Source: Amphiduros pacificus
Taxonomy: Eukaryota; Annelida; Polychaeta; Phyllodocida; Hesionidae
Length of the DNA: 64,000 nucleotides
NCBI GenBank assembly: GCA_949316495.1
Contig: OX439005.1
Coordinates: 29,782,217 to 29,846,216 of the forward strand
Reading direction: 5' to 3'
Shown here: positions 1 to 12,855 of the stretch, piece after piece
How the letters are laid out: every line of letters begins with the position of its first letter
How positions within the stretch are numbered: position 1 is the first letter of the stretch
Notes under the pieces: generated by a model
Databases searched by the model: none
The model's input: only the letters and a program-made list of their open reading frames with translations
Told to the model about the DNA's origin: nothing
Program-made: the position numbers and the translations under genes

Positions 1-398
1 TGAGGTAGCGGGCCCAGGGAAGGATAGTGCTGTCCTGTCTTGATGTAAGCCACATGAGGTAGCGGACCCAGGGAAGGATAGTGCTGTCCCGTCTTGATGT
101 AAGCCACATGAGGTAGCGGACCCAGGGAGGGATAGTGCTGTCCCGTCTTGATGTAAGCCACATGAGGTAGCGGATCCAGGGAGGGGTAGTGCTGTCCCGT
201 CTTGATGTAAGTCACATGAGGTAGCAGACCCAGGGAGGGATAGTGCTGTCCCATCTTGATGTAAGCCACATGAGGTAGCGGACCCAGGGAGGGATAGTGC
301 TGTCCCATCTTGATGTAAGTCACATGAGGTAGCGGACCCAGGGAGGGATAGTGCTGTCCCATCTTGATGTAAGCCACATGAGGTAGCGGGCCCAGGGA
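1..398. repeat. 54-bp tandem repeat array, cut by left edge
   Basis: About 7.4 copies of a 54-bp unit recur with a few percent divergence; each holds TGAGGTAGCGGACCCAGGGA followed by a GATAGTGCTGTCCC stretch. The array starts outside the window. The unit length is divisible by three, so one short minus-strand frame runs through it, but nothing suggests coding. Confidence 0.95.
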
Positions 399-1289
399 TT
401 GATAAACGACCGGCATGGAATTCTAGTAAAAATCCTGCCTAAACGCATAAAGACCCTCTGACCTGAACAGCATATTCTATAGTGATGATAACTCAAGCAT
501 ATTTTCGTATCATATAAGATTCTGTGAGCGAGATTGGGCCTTTCGGTTGTTGAGTACCACAATATTGAAATATTTTCCTCTCTTCATCTTGAGTATTATC
601 TGTATTTTATTAAGTAGGATATTAAGGTATTTATTTGGGGATCATCCACTTTGAGGGTGAAGATGGACATCCTACTTAAGCAGAGGTTTATTAAGGCACA
701 TCTGCATAAAATCAATACTTCTCAAAGCATTTCTAACCATTCAAGATATTTGTATTTTGAAATGTGTGCAATGCGTAATTTATGAATATTTCAATTCAGC
801 TACTTTCAGTGTTCTCAGTTCATTAAACAGAGCATTCCCACGTTTACCTGTTCCCGATACATTAGCTACATCATAAGGCTTTTATCAAAACAGGAATAAT
901 ATTAGTTATGAAAACATCACCAGGTCAAACACACCTCAGATGACGCACTCTGTCTCAGTGACAATCATGCTCACGTGACTGTAGGATTGTTTTTAACAAA
1001 TGGCGGCCGCATACTTAATTGTATGTTTTTTTTTCCTTTTTTGTTTTTGTTTTGCCTTGTAAAATGTGATTACTGACATATTTATATTCGTCGTGTATGT
1101 TTAGATTTGTCTTTATATGTTGTTTCTCATCCCAAATGTATTGACTGATGATTTATGTGATGCACAAGTGAACATACTTGCCGCTTCCAATGTGTATTTC
1201 AGAATACCTGAGCAATGCTTCACACAAACACATATTTGAACACTCAAGAGGTTTAATGGTAAACAAGACTTTTCTAATATTCCGCGTTA
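399..1289. other. Gene-free AT-rich DNA
   Basis: No reading frame with recognisable content, no tRNA and no clear repeat. A natural GCGGCCGC octamer sits near 1005 in the middle of AT-rich DNA. Confidence 0.6.
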
Positions 1290-1370
1290 GGTCTTAAAGA
1301 GATTTTGATGCAATATTTTACCAATTATCGGCCATCTTGGATTCGGTGCCTTCACGGCTTGGCAACCAGC
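1290..1370. repeat. Dispersed repeat, copy A
   Basis: About 70 bases containing TGCAATATT, then CGGCCATCTTGG and a GTGCCTTCAC stretch are shared at roughly 80% with 31670-31745. A shorter match lies at about 3068-3112. The shared order of motifs indicates copies of one interspersed repeat; the family is not recognised. Confidence 0.55.
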
Positions 1371-3589
1371 ACCTCAAATGATTTTGATCGTAACACAATA
1401 TTTGAGACTTTCCCAACTATTCTACTATTTAAACCCTTTTCAGACTTTCAGCGTTCATTGTTTTCTCTCAAGGGAAAAACACGCCATGAAAATGAGTGAA
1501 ATGTGTCAAATACGATTTGTGATATCATGAAAATCTCCATTTATGAGACGCGAATAATTCTTGATTTTCTACTGTCAGACACACTGAAAAAAAGGTTGCC
1601 CATGAGACCTCTCAATGTGGGCAATACAGTTTCAAAAGGCCTGCTATCAATCCGTTTATATTGAAAAGATTTTGATACTGTTGAAGTCAATCATATTTCA
1701 TAACTCTCTGTTTAAAGTTACTATTTTATTTCACACACAAGTTATTTGATTGTATAAGATACAAATAATTTATCAAATGTTGTCGCTGTATGTATATAGA
1801 CCTAATGTTTACATTTGAAGGGGAAAATTTTAAACCTTATTATGTTGGGTGTGAGTCTTTTTTTCAATGAGATATCGGGATATCAAAACAATCCACTTTC
1901 TGTGGGAAAATATTATGTCAAGGTTAATATTCTCAATAATATTGACAGACCTCGGAACAAAACCTTGAATCGTTATATGATTAAAAATGAAATATAAAGC
2001 AATACATGTTTACTATTCCTAGATGATATGAGCCTGAAAATCAAATTAAAGCTAAATGGAAAGTCAATTAGGGTTGATGTAATTCCAATCAAAGTGAGAG
2101 TGATTGAAGCAGCAAAGAATTAAAGTTCAGAAGTCAGGGGGGATGTCCCTTTTAGAGAGTGCTCAGGTCTTATTTTGAGCTAACTTATTTTGAGCTAACT
2201 TTCAGCGGTGCGCCAATCTTCTTTGCCGAGTAGAATAATGAGGAGTGAATACGACCGAATACATCTGTATCATTCTGAAAAGCTTTATCTGAAATATCAA
2301 ATTGAATATGTTTTGTCGTTAAAATTGTATTGCTTTTGTTAAAAGGTGTAATCACAGGCCTCAAATATTATGCACTGGCATTGTATTACATATTCAAAGG
2401 GACTGTTCTAATAAGTTTCTCATCGTCTTGCATCAGACAGATAAAGATTCATTTAAACTATAACATGAATACTTCTCATACTACACACTACAGAACTATT
2501 ATATACATCCGGGTACCACTATCTCCCTCTATGCATTCTCTGGATTTGTCCTGGTGGACCCTCTTAAGCTTCCTTCTTAATAGAATTTCAATCTAGCTAT
2601 GTAGATGTTGCTTAATGGAATAGATTAAATGTACTGTATGGAAACATCCAGGTTGATTTAGCACACAAGCATATCAATTTACTGCAAACACAAGACACGA
2701 CCCTTTGTCTTTGTACATACTTTTTGAATGGTATTCGTATGCAGTACACAAACCCAACATTCCACTAAGCAATTTAGATAATGTAAAACATTTCTTAGGC
2801 GTTTAGTAATAGTGAAATGTGTGTATAGTTTAAATATATGTCTTCTGGCATCTTACTTATGTACTAAGTTGTATTATCTTCAACATGAAGTGCTCTGATT
2901 CACATTGTTTCATAAGTAATTGAAGGATAGTCTTATAGAGCTTAATTCATTCTGATATTTCTATTTACTTACTTTATCCTCTCTCGTACTCTTTGTGTGA
3001 AATTTTGGGTCTTCATGTCAATTCAAAAACCACATGACATGTACATCCCCTTTTAAGAGGAATCAAGCACTTTCTCAACCAACACTCGGCCATCTTGATT
3101 TCTGTTATGAATGAACTCATTGAGTACATATAAACACATTAACTCCCCATGAAACTAACATCCTACCGGACTACTATCCATTTGACTTCTCCAGAAAAAT
3201 ATGTAGTAACTGACTTTCTTTGGCTCATAACAATTTTCTGTTTTATCAGTTCAAGTTAAATATATGAAATATATCTGGACATTATATGACACATCTCATA
3301 TTCAATATAAATAACTACATGCTAACCTTATATACCAACCTTCAGAGAATCAACTAGAAACTGGTTAGATTCAAATGAAAGATGGTCACAGATTTCTGTT
3401 TCTTTTGATCTATTTGCATTATCATTGATATCATCTAAGACAAACATATTTTTAGAAAATTTTAGTCTATAAATTTAACTTAGGCTGTTGTGTGAAATTG
3501 CTGAATATCCCTTTCTAAAATAATTTGATAAAGTGATAAAGATGTTGACTATTTGTGTGATTTACCAGTGAGAAGGTCAACTCATACTA
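1371..3589. other. Gene-free AT-rich DNA
   Basis: Only short frames without recognisable domains. A 16-bp direct duplication (TTATTTTGAGCTAACT type) occurs near 2170-2203, and a partial copy of the dispersed repeat lies at about 3068-3112. Confidence 0.6.
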
Positions 3590-4460
3590 TTCAAAATGGC
3601 TCAGTGGGTAAGACATCTGTCTCCCACGCTAAAGGTATGGTGGGAACAACTATTTTTTCTGTTTTTTTTTTAAATAAAAAATAATGACTTTATACAATAA
3701 ACATAGATGAAATCTTCATGTTGGAATCTTTTTAGAGCAAAATGAAAGTTAGAACACATAAAATATTAATGTGTTTTTTTTTCTTTTTTGCAAATGGAGA
3801 AAACCAAAAAAATAAATAAAATGTCTTTATACAGAAAACAAAGATGGCATCAAAATATTTTGGTTAAATTTGAGCAATGACACATTAGCAAAGAAATCGA
3901 GCATAGCACTAATTTCATACAATGTTGTGACTCCAAGTTTTCTATATTACTGACACAGGGTGATACATGGCTCAGTGGTTAAGATGTCTGTCTTCTATGC
4001 TAAATGTCCTGGGTTTGAATCCTGTTGGCGAAAAATATTATTTTGATGCTAAAGGTGAATTCTTAATATTGGGGTTGTTTGAGTGATATGTACTTCAGAA
4101 ACAACTCTATGTACTTCAGAAACAATTAATTTTGATTTGTCTATTGCAAATGCAGAAAAATATAAAATAATAGAAATGACTTGATACCGAAAAAAAGATG
4201 AAATCTTTATGTTGGAGTTCTTATTGAGCAATTTGCATATCAGAATAATATAATTATTTAAAAATTTTTGCAAACATAGACAATATGAATAACAATGACT
4301 TTATACAGTAACCAAATATAAAATCTTCATATTGGGGTAATATCTGAGCAATATGCATGTCAGAACATATAGAATTGAATATGTTTTTTGACAACACAGA
4401 AAATATAAAAAATAGTAACTTTATGCAGAAAACAAATATGAAATCTTCATATTCCAATTT
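3590..4460 (+). repeat. tRNA-derived SINE heads with degenerate ~115-135-bp tandem units
   Basis: Two tRNA-like heads lie about 370 bases apart, at about 3597-3650 and 3967-4030. Each has an A-box-like TGGCTCAGTGG; the second also has a B-box-like GGTTTGAATCC. They are followed by A/T-rich units that repeat a core of ACTTTATACAG and GATGAAATCTTCATGTTGG at about 3687, 3821, 4176, 4290 and 4415. No mature tRNA fold is likely, because the first copy lacks a B box. I read this as SINE copies joined to a decayed tandem repeat. Confidence 0.6.
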
Positions 4461-7384
4461 TATTTTAGTTCAGACAAAAAAACTTAGACATGGATCCAAT
4501 TTCAAGTTTTTATCATAGACTTTAAACTTCGAGTAACTTGATCATGAGGCCAACCTTGAGCATCTATGAATATATCCAGTGCAATGCAATAGCTCCAAAT
4601 GTTTCAGCATTGGCATGTGTCTCACAGGTCTGGTGATATGCTTTGACCTTTTCTTATGGCAAGATTGCTCACTCAACATTTTGCCTGGATCCACATTTAG
4701 AAATAAACATGGACTGTACCTATCCAAGGTGTTGTAATAAATCATCAACCCTTAAAACATAGCTGCAAACAATGCTCATTCTTAAATACAATCAATCAGA
4801 TTGGTATATTATTTATTCCAAAACAATATTCAAGATCTTCAATGTGTGGAGCTGTCAATATTTGACAAAATCAGTCACTGACAGGATGGAAATCAACAGG
4901 TAACATGTCACCTGTTTGTGCATTTCTCTGTTTCCAGTGAGATAAACCAACAATGCATGTACACATTTGTGCAAAGATCACCTCTTGGAAATGGTGTCAA
5001 TGCCTCTAAAATAGTTAAACACTATTAACATTTATAGAATTAGAATTTATATATTTGAAATAAATTCAAATAATGCAATCATTATTTTAATTGTCAAATA
5101 AAACCACAATTTGAATGAAGAAATATGTGTAGTAATAATGCTCAGATGGGTGTACAGTAATTTGCCCACTATTTTTGACATGTGAAAGTGACTACACACC
5201 CCACTAATCTGAGTACTAATCTCAGCAAGCAAGGGTTCCCAGCAGGACGCCAGCTCATATTTTTAATCTCTACCTCTGGTACCCTTACCTGAGACTTTCC
5301 TCTTTTTGTCAGGTATGTTAACTTAAGGGAAAAACAAGTAATGAGTAAATATTAATCAAACATCGCATGTGATCTCACGCGTGTAGTGCCATTAACTAGA
5401 TCTGCATTCAAGATAGTTTGATATTTTTGTTTAGAAAAAAATGTATTGTACCTATGCTGGAATATATAATTCGAGGTCTACATATATAGCGCTATATGTC
5501 ACAAGATCCATAGCACCTGATTTTTATACTAAATATTGGCTTAAAGATCATGTTTTGACCATCAAAATATCTGTAAATCCCGGCCACGAACACCACCCAC
5601 GAAAGACACACAGTAAAAAGACATCAGTAGAAATGACAGGCATTGGCCTATAACGTTTTTACTGTGTGGGATACATCTATAAATGATATATGACTGAATG
5701 TGGACCTTTGTAGGCCATTTTTAAAAATATTGCCAGTGCCAATGAAGTGACCTTTTAATGAAAATGAAACTCCTATTTTCATGCCTTTTAATATAACTTT
5801 CAATGTACAATCATCTGCATCTTTCAAAAATGAGCTCATAGTCTTTATTCATCATAATCTGTTCAAAATTAACAATAATAGAGCAATATTCAATTTTGGA
5901 CCAATCTGCAAGGGAAATATTGATATGCTGAGCTATTTTGACACAATATCTATAATAACACCTTTTTGGTGATTAATTTATGAAAGTACATATTATACTG
6001 CATAGAAAAAACTATAATGCTGAAAATAAACTGAAAACAAAGTCAGTCAATCTCAAGATTTATTAACAAGCTAAATTTGCTAAAATAAATAGCTTGAATA
6101 TGATAGGTATACAAAAGATTAAAACTGACGGACTTTAAATTGATCCAATGCAACCTTTTAAAGTTTCATATATATAGCATATAAATGTGATTTTAGAAAA
6201 TAACCCCCAATAAGTTGCTTTCGTCTTAATAGTACATACAAAAATGATAATAAACTCTCATAGTATTAGAAAATGTGGCAAATGTGTGACAAGAAATGTA
6301 TTAAATGTAAACACAAATGGATTACTTTGAATAGTTGATTTCTTTCTGCAAATTCTCATATATTCAATTTTATTCTATGATGAGAGGAAGATGCTAAAAT
6401 CATCTCTTGAATATGTATATAAATTGGAGAATGTGTTCTATTTTTGGAATCATTTATGTTGGGTGAAAATGACATCATGTACCCACTACAATAGGACGTT
6501 TTGGACTACCCATTTCATTTTCAATGTCTCCCATTTCATGTGATGTTATACCCATATATATTTTTCCGTATATACATTTTATAGCCATGCCCAAAAGTAC
6601 ATTGTGTCATGAAAGCCAATGTACACTATGGTGCTTCTTTAGAAGTGTTTGTTAGGCTCCACTTCGAGTTGCAGGGATAAATTTTCTCCTCCTCTGTTCT
6701 AGGTTTGTTTGTCATCAATGAATGTTGCATCTGTAGAATCTGACTATGTATACACGTCTATGAATACTGGCTTGATGTCTTCACGTTTGAACGCAATGTT
6801 CATTTTCTATGGACATACAACCGACGTCACATAAACTAAGAAACAAAAGATAAAAGTAAAAAAGTAAACAAAATCCTATTTCATCAAAGATATAAACGCT
6901 TATGTTACATATGTAAACATTTCATTGATTAGCATTGGAGATGAAAACAGCCAACCTGGATCGCGAATGATAAATGCCTTGCCATCATTATAAACAAGCA
7001 GACGGAAGTTAAATAGCTCCTTCCATCAAAAAGACAAACATATGAAGAGAAATATTTGCAGATCTGTAATGCTAGCTAGCTGTCTGATTACACTTTATGC
7101 GACGTCGTCAATCTCAGCGTTTGTCTCATTGTCCTATGAATAACAGCACAGGGCTTGGCATAAACCACTTACCCGGTTACCTGGAGGCGGTTTTTATCCT
7201 CCTGGGCAAGTTAGGGCAAGTAGATTTCAGAATATACTTGTCTCGCAATTATCTATATAAAAACCTTCCCTCTTGCCCTTAACATTTTACACAATGGTTT
7301 TATGTTGGCTGGGTGCGTAGTGCTTTGCAATGTTTAATTTCGCACATTGGCCATATTACAAATATTTTGTCATAACATTTTGTT
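4461..7384. other. Gene-free AT-rich DNA
   Basis: I see no exon, RNA gene or clear repeat. Frames here are under 75 codons and of low-complexity composition. Confidence 0.6.
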
Positions 7385-7470
7385 GGTTTGTTTGCGATTT
7401 TCAGTTATATCATGATGAGACCAACTTATAGCAGATATAGCGCTGCCTCATTGAATTGTCAGTTCACATT
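7385..7470 (-). repeat. SINE-tail-like dispersed repeat
   Basis: The stretch with GATGAGACCAAC, AGATATAGCGCTGCCTCA and GAATTGTCAG matches, in inverse orientation, the 3' part of the tRNA-headed SINE at 13165-13430. Both contain the series GATGATG..CCTAC, ATATAGTGTTGCCTCA and TGAAATGTCA with substitutions. Confidence 0.5.
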
Positions 7471-9139
7471 TCTCCACTTTTCCACAAAGTGGCAATACCC
7501 ATTAAAACAACACAAAATGGCAATAGATATGAATACCACAGATTTATTTCACCTGGTCATACACATCATCACATCCTAGCCAGACTGCACAAATCTAACA
7601 AAACTAAAGCGAGCGACCTGGCCCAAAGGTCTAGCTGTAACTCGTACAGACATAGATATTTCATGCATTCAACTCACGTTTCCTTCAACTTTGGAGACTC
7701 TAAATTTGACACTGATCAATAATGGATAAGGAGAGGTGTTGAGTGTGGTGAGAGGTTGTTTTGGGCCTAGTGTGGGTCCTCCAGCCTCGTTGTCACATTT
7801 ATATGACACTTGTCGGGTCCAGAACTGTATCTCATCTCACAAGAAGTCTGGAGGTCAATAGAGCACGCAGACAGAGCTCCCCACTGATCATCCAGTGCAA
7901 GCTCAAGATGTGCCACTTTGATCTTTGTCAAACTGATTAGATTTGAATGGAATGTTATTATATTATATTAGTAATGTGGCAAGATAAGCTCTTGTCATTT
8001 TGGTCTTTAATAGCGTGATAATAGTATCAGCTGGCTGCAGACTACTGCATGCATTCTGCCATATTGCCTCTGATTCCCCTGGATAATAGAATTATACCTA
8101 CGCCATCCAGTGACTAAAGTGCCTTACATTATAATGTTTGGAACAGGCAGGAATATCTATTTAGTTTGCAATATTAATTGTAAGGATGTTATTTCTCCAT
8201 AGATCTGAGGAGAATATTGCATCATGATATGTTATTGGTTTTTTATGAAGTTGATATTAAAGGGAGTAATGATAGCTCAAAATCCAAGGCGATCCTGTTG
8301 TCAACATAGGTAATAGTAATGTTAGCCACTGTGGGTTCTGACAGATGGGATGAATATTATTCAAATACTGCACCTCACCGTGAGCTGTCTGCAAACCAAA
8401 TGATAAGAATAGGTTTGATCTCAGCCATGTGTCAGCCATAGTGTTACTGTATATTAACTAAGGGTATGAGAGCTCGTGCATACATTTCTATCAATCTTAT
8501 GTATTAAAATATACAATATTAAGATAGAAAGCATTTTTAGAAACTGTAATCCTGACCTTATGCTTCCTTAAAATATTTATTTCATTTGATTGGAATTTGT
8601 GTTCCAAGAGAAATAAGGTGGTGATTGGGCCGTGGAACACCCTATAAATAATATTATTCTCTAGGAAATTTACAAATTTGGCGCCTCCTGTTGTTTAATT
8701 CTTCATAATATTTGCAAAGAACTAAAAGGCATAGTCACACCCAACTGAGTACAGTATTATAGTATTCTATTGGGCCCTATTGATTTCCATAATTCCCCTA
8801 ATATTATCACAGGCTTTTCTCATTTTTTAGAAGTGATCTTAGATTTGGGCAAAAATATTAATCAATGTAAGGCTATATTGAGAATACAACTATATGAGGT
8901 CCTCAGAGGAGACCAACTAAGTATACAGTTTCAATGCCTCACTTCAGCAGGCAGTGTCTATTTACAGTGCACAAGGTCAATGCCTCAGTTGCATCTAGTC
9001 TAGCTTTTTGATAAAACATGATGTAAACTTCCTTTGAGGAGTCTTTAAAATCTATATACCTGATGTTAAATATAAGGAAGCCAAAGAATTAAATTGCACA
9101 CAATTGATTTATTATCTATAAATCTGATCCCTCAACCCA
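7471..9139. other. Gene-free AT-rich DNA
   Basis: No supported gene. Frames are short and without domain similarity. Confidence 0.55.
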
Positions 9140-9221
9140 AGTTTACCTAATGTACATGAGCGACCACTAACGTCTGTCGCGCCACCTGGCGAATAACTAT
9201 GGTACTATCATTAGGTAAACT
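9140..9221. repeat. 82-bp inverted-repeat unit
   Basis: Perfect 13-bp arms, AGTTTACCTAATG at 9140-9152 and its reverse complement at 9209-9221, enclose about 56 bases that include GCGCCACCTGGCG. It could be a miniature transposon remnant or chance; no target-site duplication was identified. Confidence 0.4.
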
Positions 9222-9588
9222 GAACACATATATTACCATACTTAACACATAATACATATAGTTACACACATTTTACAAATATCAATCAATAATTAATATA
9301 ACTTTGAGGGTTGCAATACATGCTAATCCCCTTGCCCCTAATGGGGCATGTACCTAATATTAGGAGTCCTAGTAAAATTGGGTGGGATGGTGGGTGATCG
9401 TGGTGGTCAGCAACAGAATGATTGAGGTATGGATTGCCCGCCAGACCTTGCGTCCTCACGTGACCAGTCTGTTGCTATGGCCACCACAATACCCCGTGGT
9501 GAACCCGCATACCCAACATGACCAGGGGTCATACCAACGTGACACCTATCGGCTTCCATATTTAACACCTCTTATAAATAAGCAAGCA
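9222..9588. other. No gene seen
   Basis: Slightly more GC-rich than its surroundings around 9380-9540, with an imperfect inverted repeat (GTGGTGGTCAGCAACAG near 9409 against a related inverse near 9467-9486). No supported coding content. Confidence 0.5.
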
Positions 9589-9592
9589 TTAA

Positions 9593-10780
9593 AGCATTCA
9601 TGAAACCTGGAAGGTTCCAGGCGATTTTACAGTGGTTTAAGGTATCTGAAAACAATATATGATCTTAAAATTGACATACATACAGGCTATCTATCTGAAA
9701 TCTACAAAAGAACTTCTGCTCTGAGAACTATGATTTTTTTGTGACCACCAATTACTGCCAGTAATGGACAGGAAGTGTGCTGTGTGACCTTGACCTTTGA
9801 ACTGTCAGGGGGCTCCGTAAGTCACAGGAGGGGTTGTTTACCAATTGTCAAAATTGGAGCAACACATTTTCGGCCATTTTTACACTATTCAGAGAATGAA
9901 TTGGAAGATAACTTATCATGATGATAGTGCCTTTTCTTGGCTTTCTTTTGGTGGTAAAATTATTAAAAATGGATGAAAATTTATGAAGTTATGAATGAAG
10001 AAAAATCATAATATTTTTTATATTACATATGTTTGTAAAAAAAAAATTCTATACAGCCCAGCCTTTAAGGGGGAATCCATACAGCCTTTGATGTCTTTCC
10101 ATTCAATGGTGTGAAAAACCCCAAATTTCATCAAAGAGGGTCAAATCATAAATTTCACTGATACCAATTATCAGCATTCACAGTTTTGCCATTCAAAGTC
10201 CTTGTGATTTAAGGCCAAACCGGTGATCAAAGGGTTTTTCCATATCTCGGCCTTTAAGTTAAGGGGGAGTCCAGGCAACCTTTGAGTCATGTCTTCCCTT
10301 TTTGACAGAAAGGTTTTTACATACATAAGATACTTTTCAAATAAATAGTATACTTTTCCCATAAATGATATATTTGTCACAACCATAAAATATTTGTCAC
10401 AACCATAAAATATTTGTCACAAGCATGACAGTTATTTCATTGATTTAAATAATATTAAAATAATCTTATGTTGTTCTGAAGTATACTGCTGGCAATAACT
10501 TGTACAAAACATCTCCACCCTGTTTCCCAAGCTGGACAGGTGCCCATCTGGTAACTCATTAGGTGTTTGCATGAGATTATAGACCAGCTGAATAAAGCTT
10601 GTTGACAAAGTGTTCATTTGCTGGTGTAGGTTTTAGCAGACAGCTGATCAACTTTCAAATGCCACAGAAAGTTGTGAACAGGGAATATTTTGGGTAATAC
10701 CACATAAAAGCACTGTTTAGGGTATAAACATTCATTTTATGTAAAGAAAATGTGTCTGAAAGTCTGGTTTCATGAATGCT
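9593..10780. mobile_element. Possible inner TTAA element (shorter alternative)
   Basis: The first 15 bases at 9593 and the inverse copy ending at 10780 match perfectly, and both are bordered by TTAA. The interior is non-coding. It holds two related segments (around 10055-10110 and 10240-10300, sharing CTTTAAG..GGGGGA.TCCA and CCTTTGA) and three tandem AACCATAAAATATTTGTCAC-type units near 10380-10420. This may be a deletion derivative of the same family sitting inside or beside the larger copy. Confidence 0.4.
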
Positions 10781-10971
10781 TTAAGGTAATTACATTCATG
10801 CCACTTTTCAGCTGATTTTACTGAAATGTAGTGACCACTATCCTAAGTAATACCTTCATGAAATATGGGTGCAATTAATTCAGGTTTGAAATTTGGCATT
10901 AAAAATGTGATGTTTGGTGGTATTTCTGCAGTTACTATAAAACTGGTCTATTTCATCCTTAAACAAATATT

Positions 10972-11682
10972 TCATCCTTCAACAAATAGTTCACTTTTAA
11001 CATCTCCACAAGTATCAACTACCAAGTGAACAAAGTCTTCTGTAATATGGGTATCAACTCTGCATGTACAGCACATAAATGTAATGTGAAAGGACCAAAG
11101 AAGTTCATTAGGCCGAGAGAATGTAACATCTCCTTGAGGATTTATGAAGTTGAAATATATATATATGGTTAATAGCACATATCTAATAATATCTAATAAT
11201 TGAAGTAAGATCTCGTGTACATCCTGTTGTGCTGTTGTATTGAAAAATGACTCACAAGCAGAACGTATTTTCTGAACATTGACAATGTCTACATGTTCAA
11301 CAGACTCAAGTGAAGTAACCAAATCTGGGCTAATTGAGGAATTTCATTTGAGAATATGACATCGATTATGACAATCAACAATATACTCCAATACTGCATT
11401 CAAGTAGAATGTATTTCCAGGTATGTAATTTTGATGAATTGATGATAATAGTAGGTGGAGAGCTACGTGGTGGTGAGTAATATGGAGGAGATGTATATTA
11501 GGTTTACTACAGATTGGTAGAGATGTAGTATTATAAGATAAGGACATACAATCTAGCTTATGACAAGTGAGGGGGTAGTTTTCAGCTCGTTTTGTCCCAT
11601 CATGTCTTCTGCAATTGCCAAGGAAAAGTAGATTATGAACTATATAGGTCATAACTTGATCACTGTGAATTATTCTTGTCAC
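10972..11682 (-). pseudogene. Ubiquitin-specific protease (USP/UCH) fragment, inactive
   Basis: Read on the minus strand, one frame shows three landmarks of USP-type deubiquitinases in the right order: a Cys-box-like GNTFYLNAVLEYIV (about 11371-11418), a QQD/HE box AQQDVHEILLQLLD (about 11190-11232), and a zinc-ribbon-like CCTCRVDTHITEDFVHL further on. The catalytic Cys expected in GNTC is Phe, at 11407-11409. The frame is interrupted by an in-frame TGA at 11344-11346 and then continues unchanged. The C-terminal half with the catalytic His is absent. It lies wholly inside the TTAA-bordered element, so it is probably captured or retro-copied cargo. Family assignment rests on motif order; the parent gene is unknown. 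Confidence 0.6.
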
Positions 11683-12840
11683 GACGTCTGCGCTATAGCC
11701 ATAACTATTGAGAAATAATATTTCTATATTTCACAAACTGTTATTTTGGACAGATAGTTTTACTCTTATGAAGGAAATATTATGACGGATCAAAGCTAGC
11801 TAGAAACTACTCCCTCCTCTGTCATAAACTAGATTGCATGTCCATATCGTATACTACTATAATCCAAAATTAAACTAGATACTATTCAAACCAGTGATAA
11901 CGAGATACTGGAAAGTATCTGACAGAGCACGAGTAGTTGTTGTTCATTGCCAACAAAGTGGAAATCTCACACAGAGAAAGGTCAAGGTTGGCCCCTGGGC
12001 ACTGTGTAAGGATGTGCCTGAATCTCATAATGCCAGTCGTCATTGAGAGTGTCAGGTGTAAAAAAACTCCTCCACTGTGGCTTTCATTGCATGATGTGTG
12101 TCACATCCGTCTAGGTATGTCTACATTAAGAGACCAGCGTAGTTATGTGTGGAGGGCAATATGGTTGCTTAAGAAGCAATCAAGTCTGCCGCTCCCTCCC
12201 CTATCATCTAAATGGCATCCCATAGGAAATGGGTCATGTCTATTTAAACATGTTGGTTGATACAATTACCAATAACCTAACTTTCATGTTGACAATAATC
12301 ATATTTGTTTGTCATTGGAACTGGAGGATGCATATGGTCAGATGGTCGACGGGGTGCTTTTATTAGACTAGAGGATCATTCCTGTAGCATTGTACAAAAA
12401 TATCATCCAGACATAAATCGTGACAGTCCACTTCAAAAAGCTACCACAACAAATCACCATATATGTGTGTCATGTGGTATTATTATCATAATTATTATAT
12501 GTTGGTAAAAGAATCATTCCACAATTTGCAGAAGAAGAATCATCTTCATAAACAGAGCACCCAAATTAATATCCCAACTTTATCCGCAAACTATGTGATC
12601 AAAGGTTGTTGCCCATCATATATCCCATTTGAAATTGGATGAGTCTTCTGCTAGAATCCAAATCATGCATTGGACACTTTGTTAACAAACTTGGTGTAGC
12701 TGACCAGTGATCCTGTGCAAACACCTGCTTAGTAACGTTTTGCTAACTGTGCGGCACCTTCAGATTGGGACAATGTTTGTCCACTGGTACAGACCTAACA
12801 CCCCGACAAATCACAAAAGAGGTCATATGATTGTATACTT

Positions 12841-12855
12841 GTGGCCACCTGGTGG
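12841..12855 (-). promoter_or_regulatory. CTCF-core-like motif
   Basis: The minus strand reads CCACCAGGTGGC, close to the bilaterian CTCF core CCACNAGGTGGCAG. It lies near the right end of the transposon. One motif match proves nothing about binding. Confidence 0.25.

Noticed and set aside
1-398. CRISPR-like regular repeats
   Set aside because: Units are head to tail without unique spacers and the DNA is animal; this is a tandem repeat.
11937-12508. Plus-strand frames of 107 and 67 codons inside the TTAA element as transposase
   Set aside because: No acidic catalytic motif, zinc finger or helix-turn-helix could be seen; too short and unrecognised.
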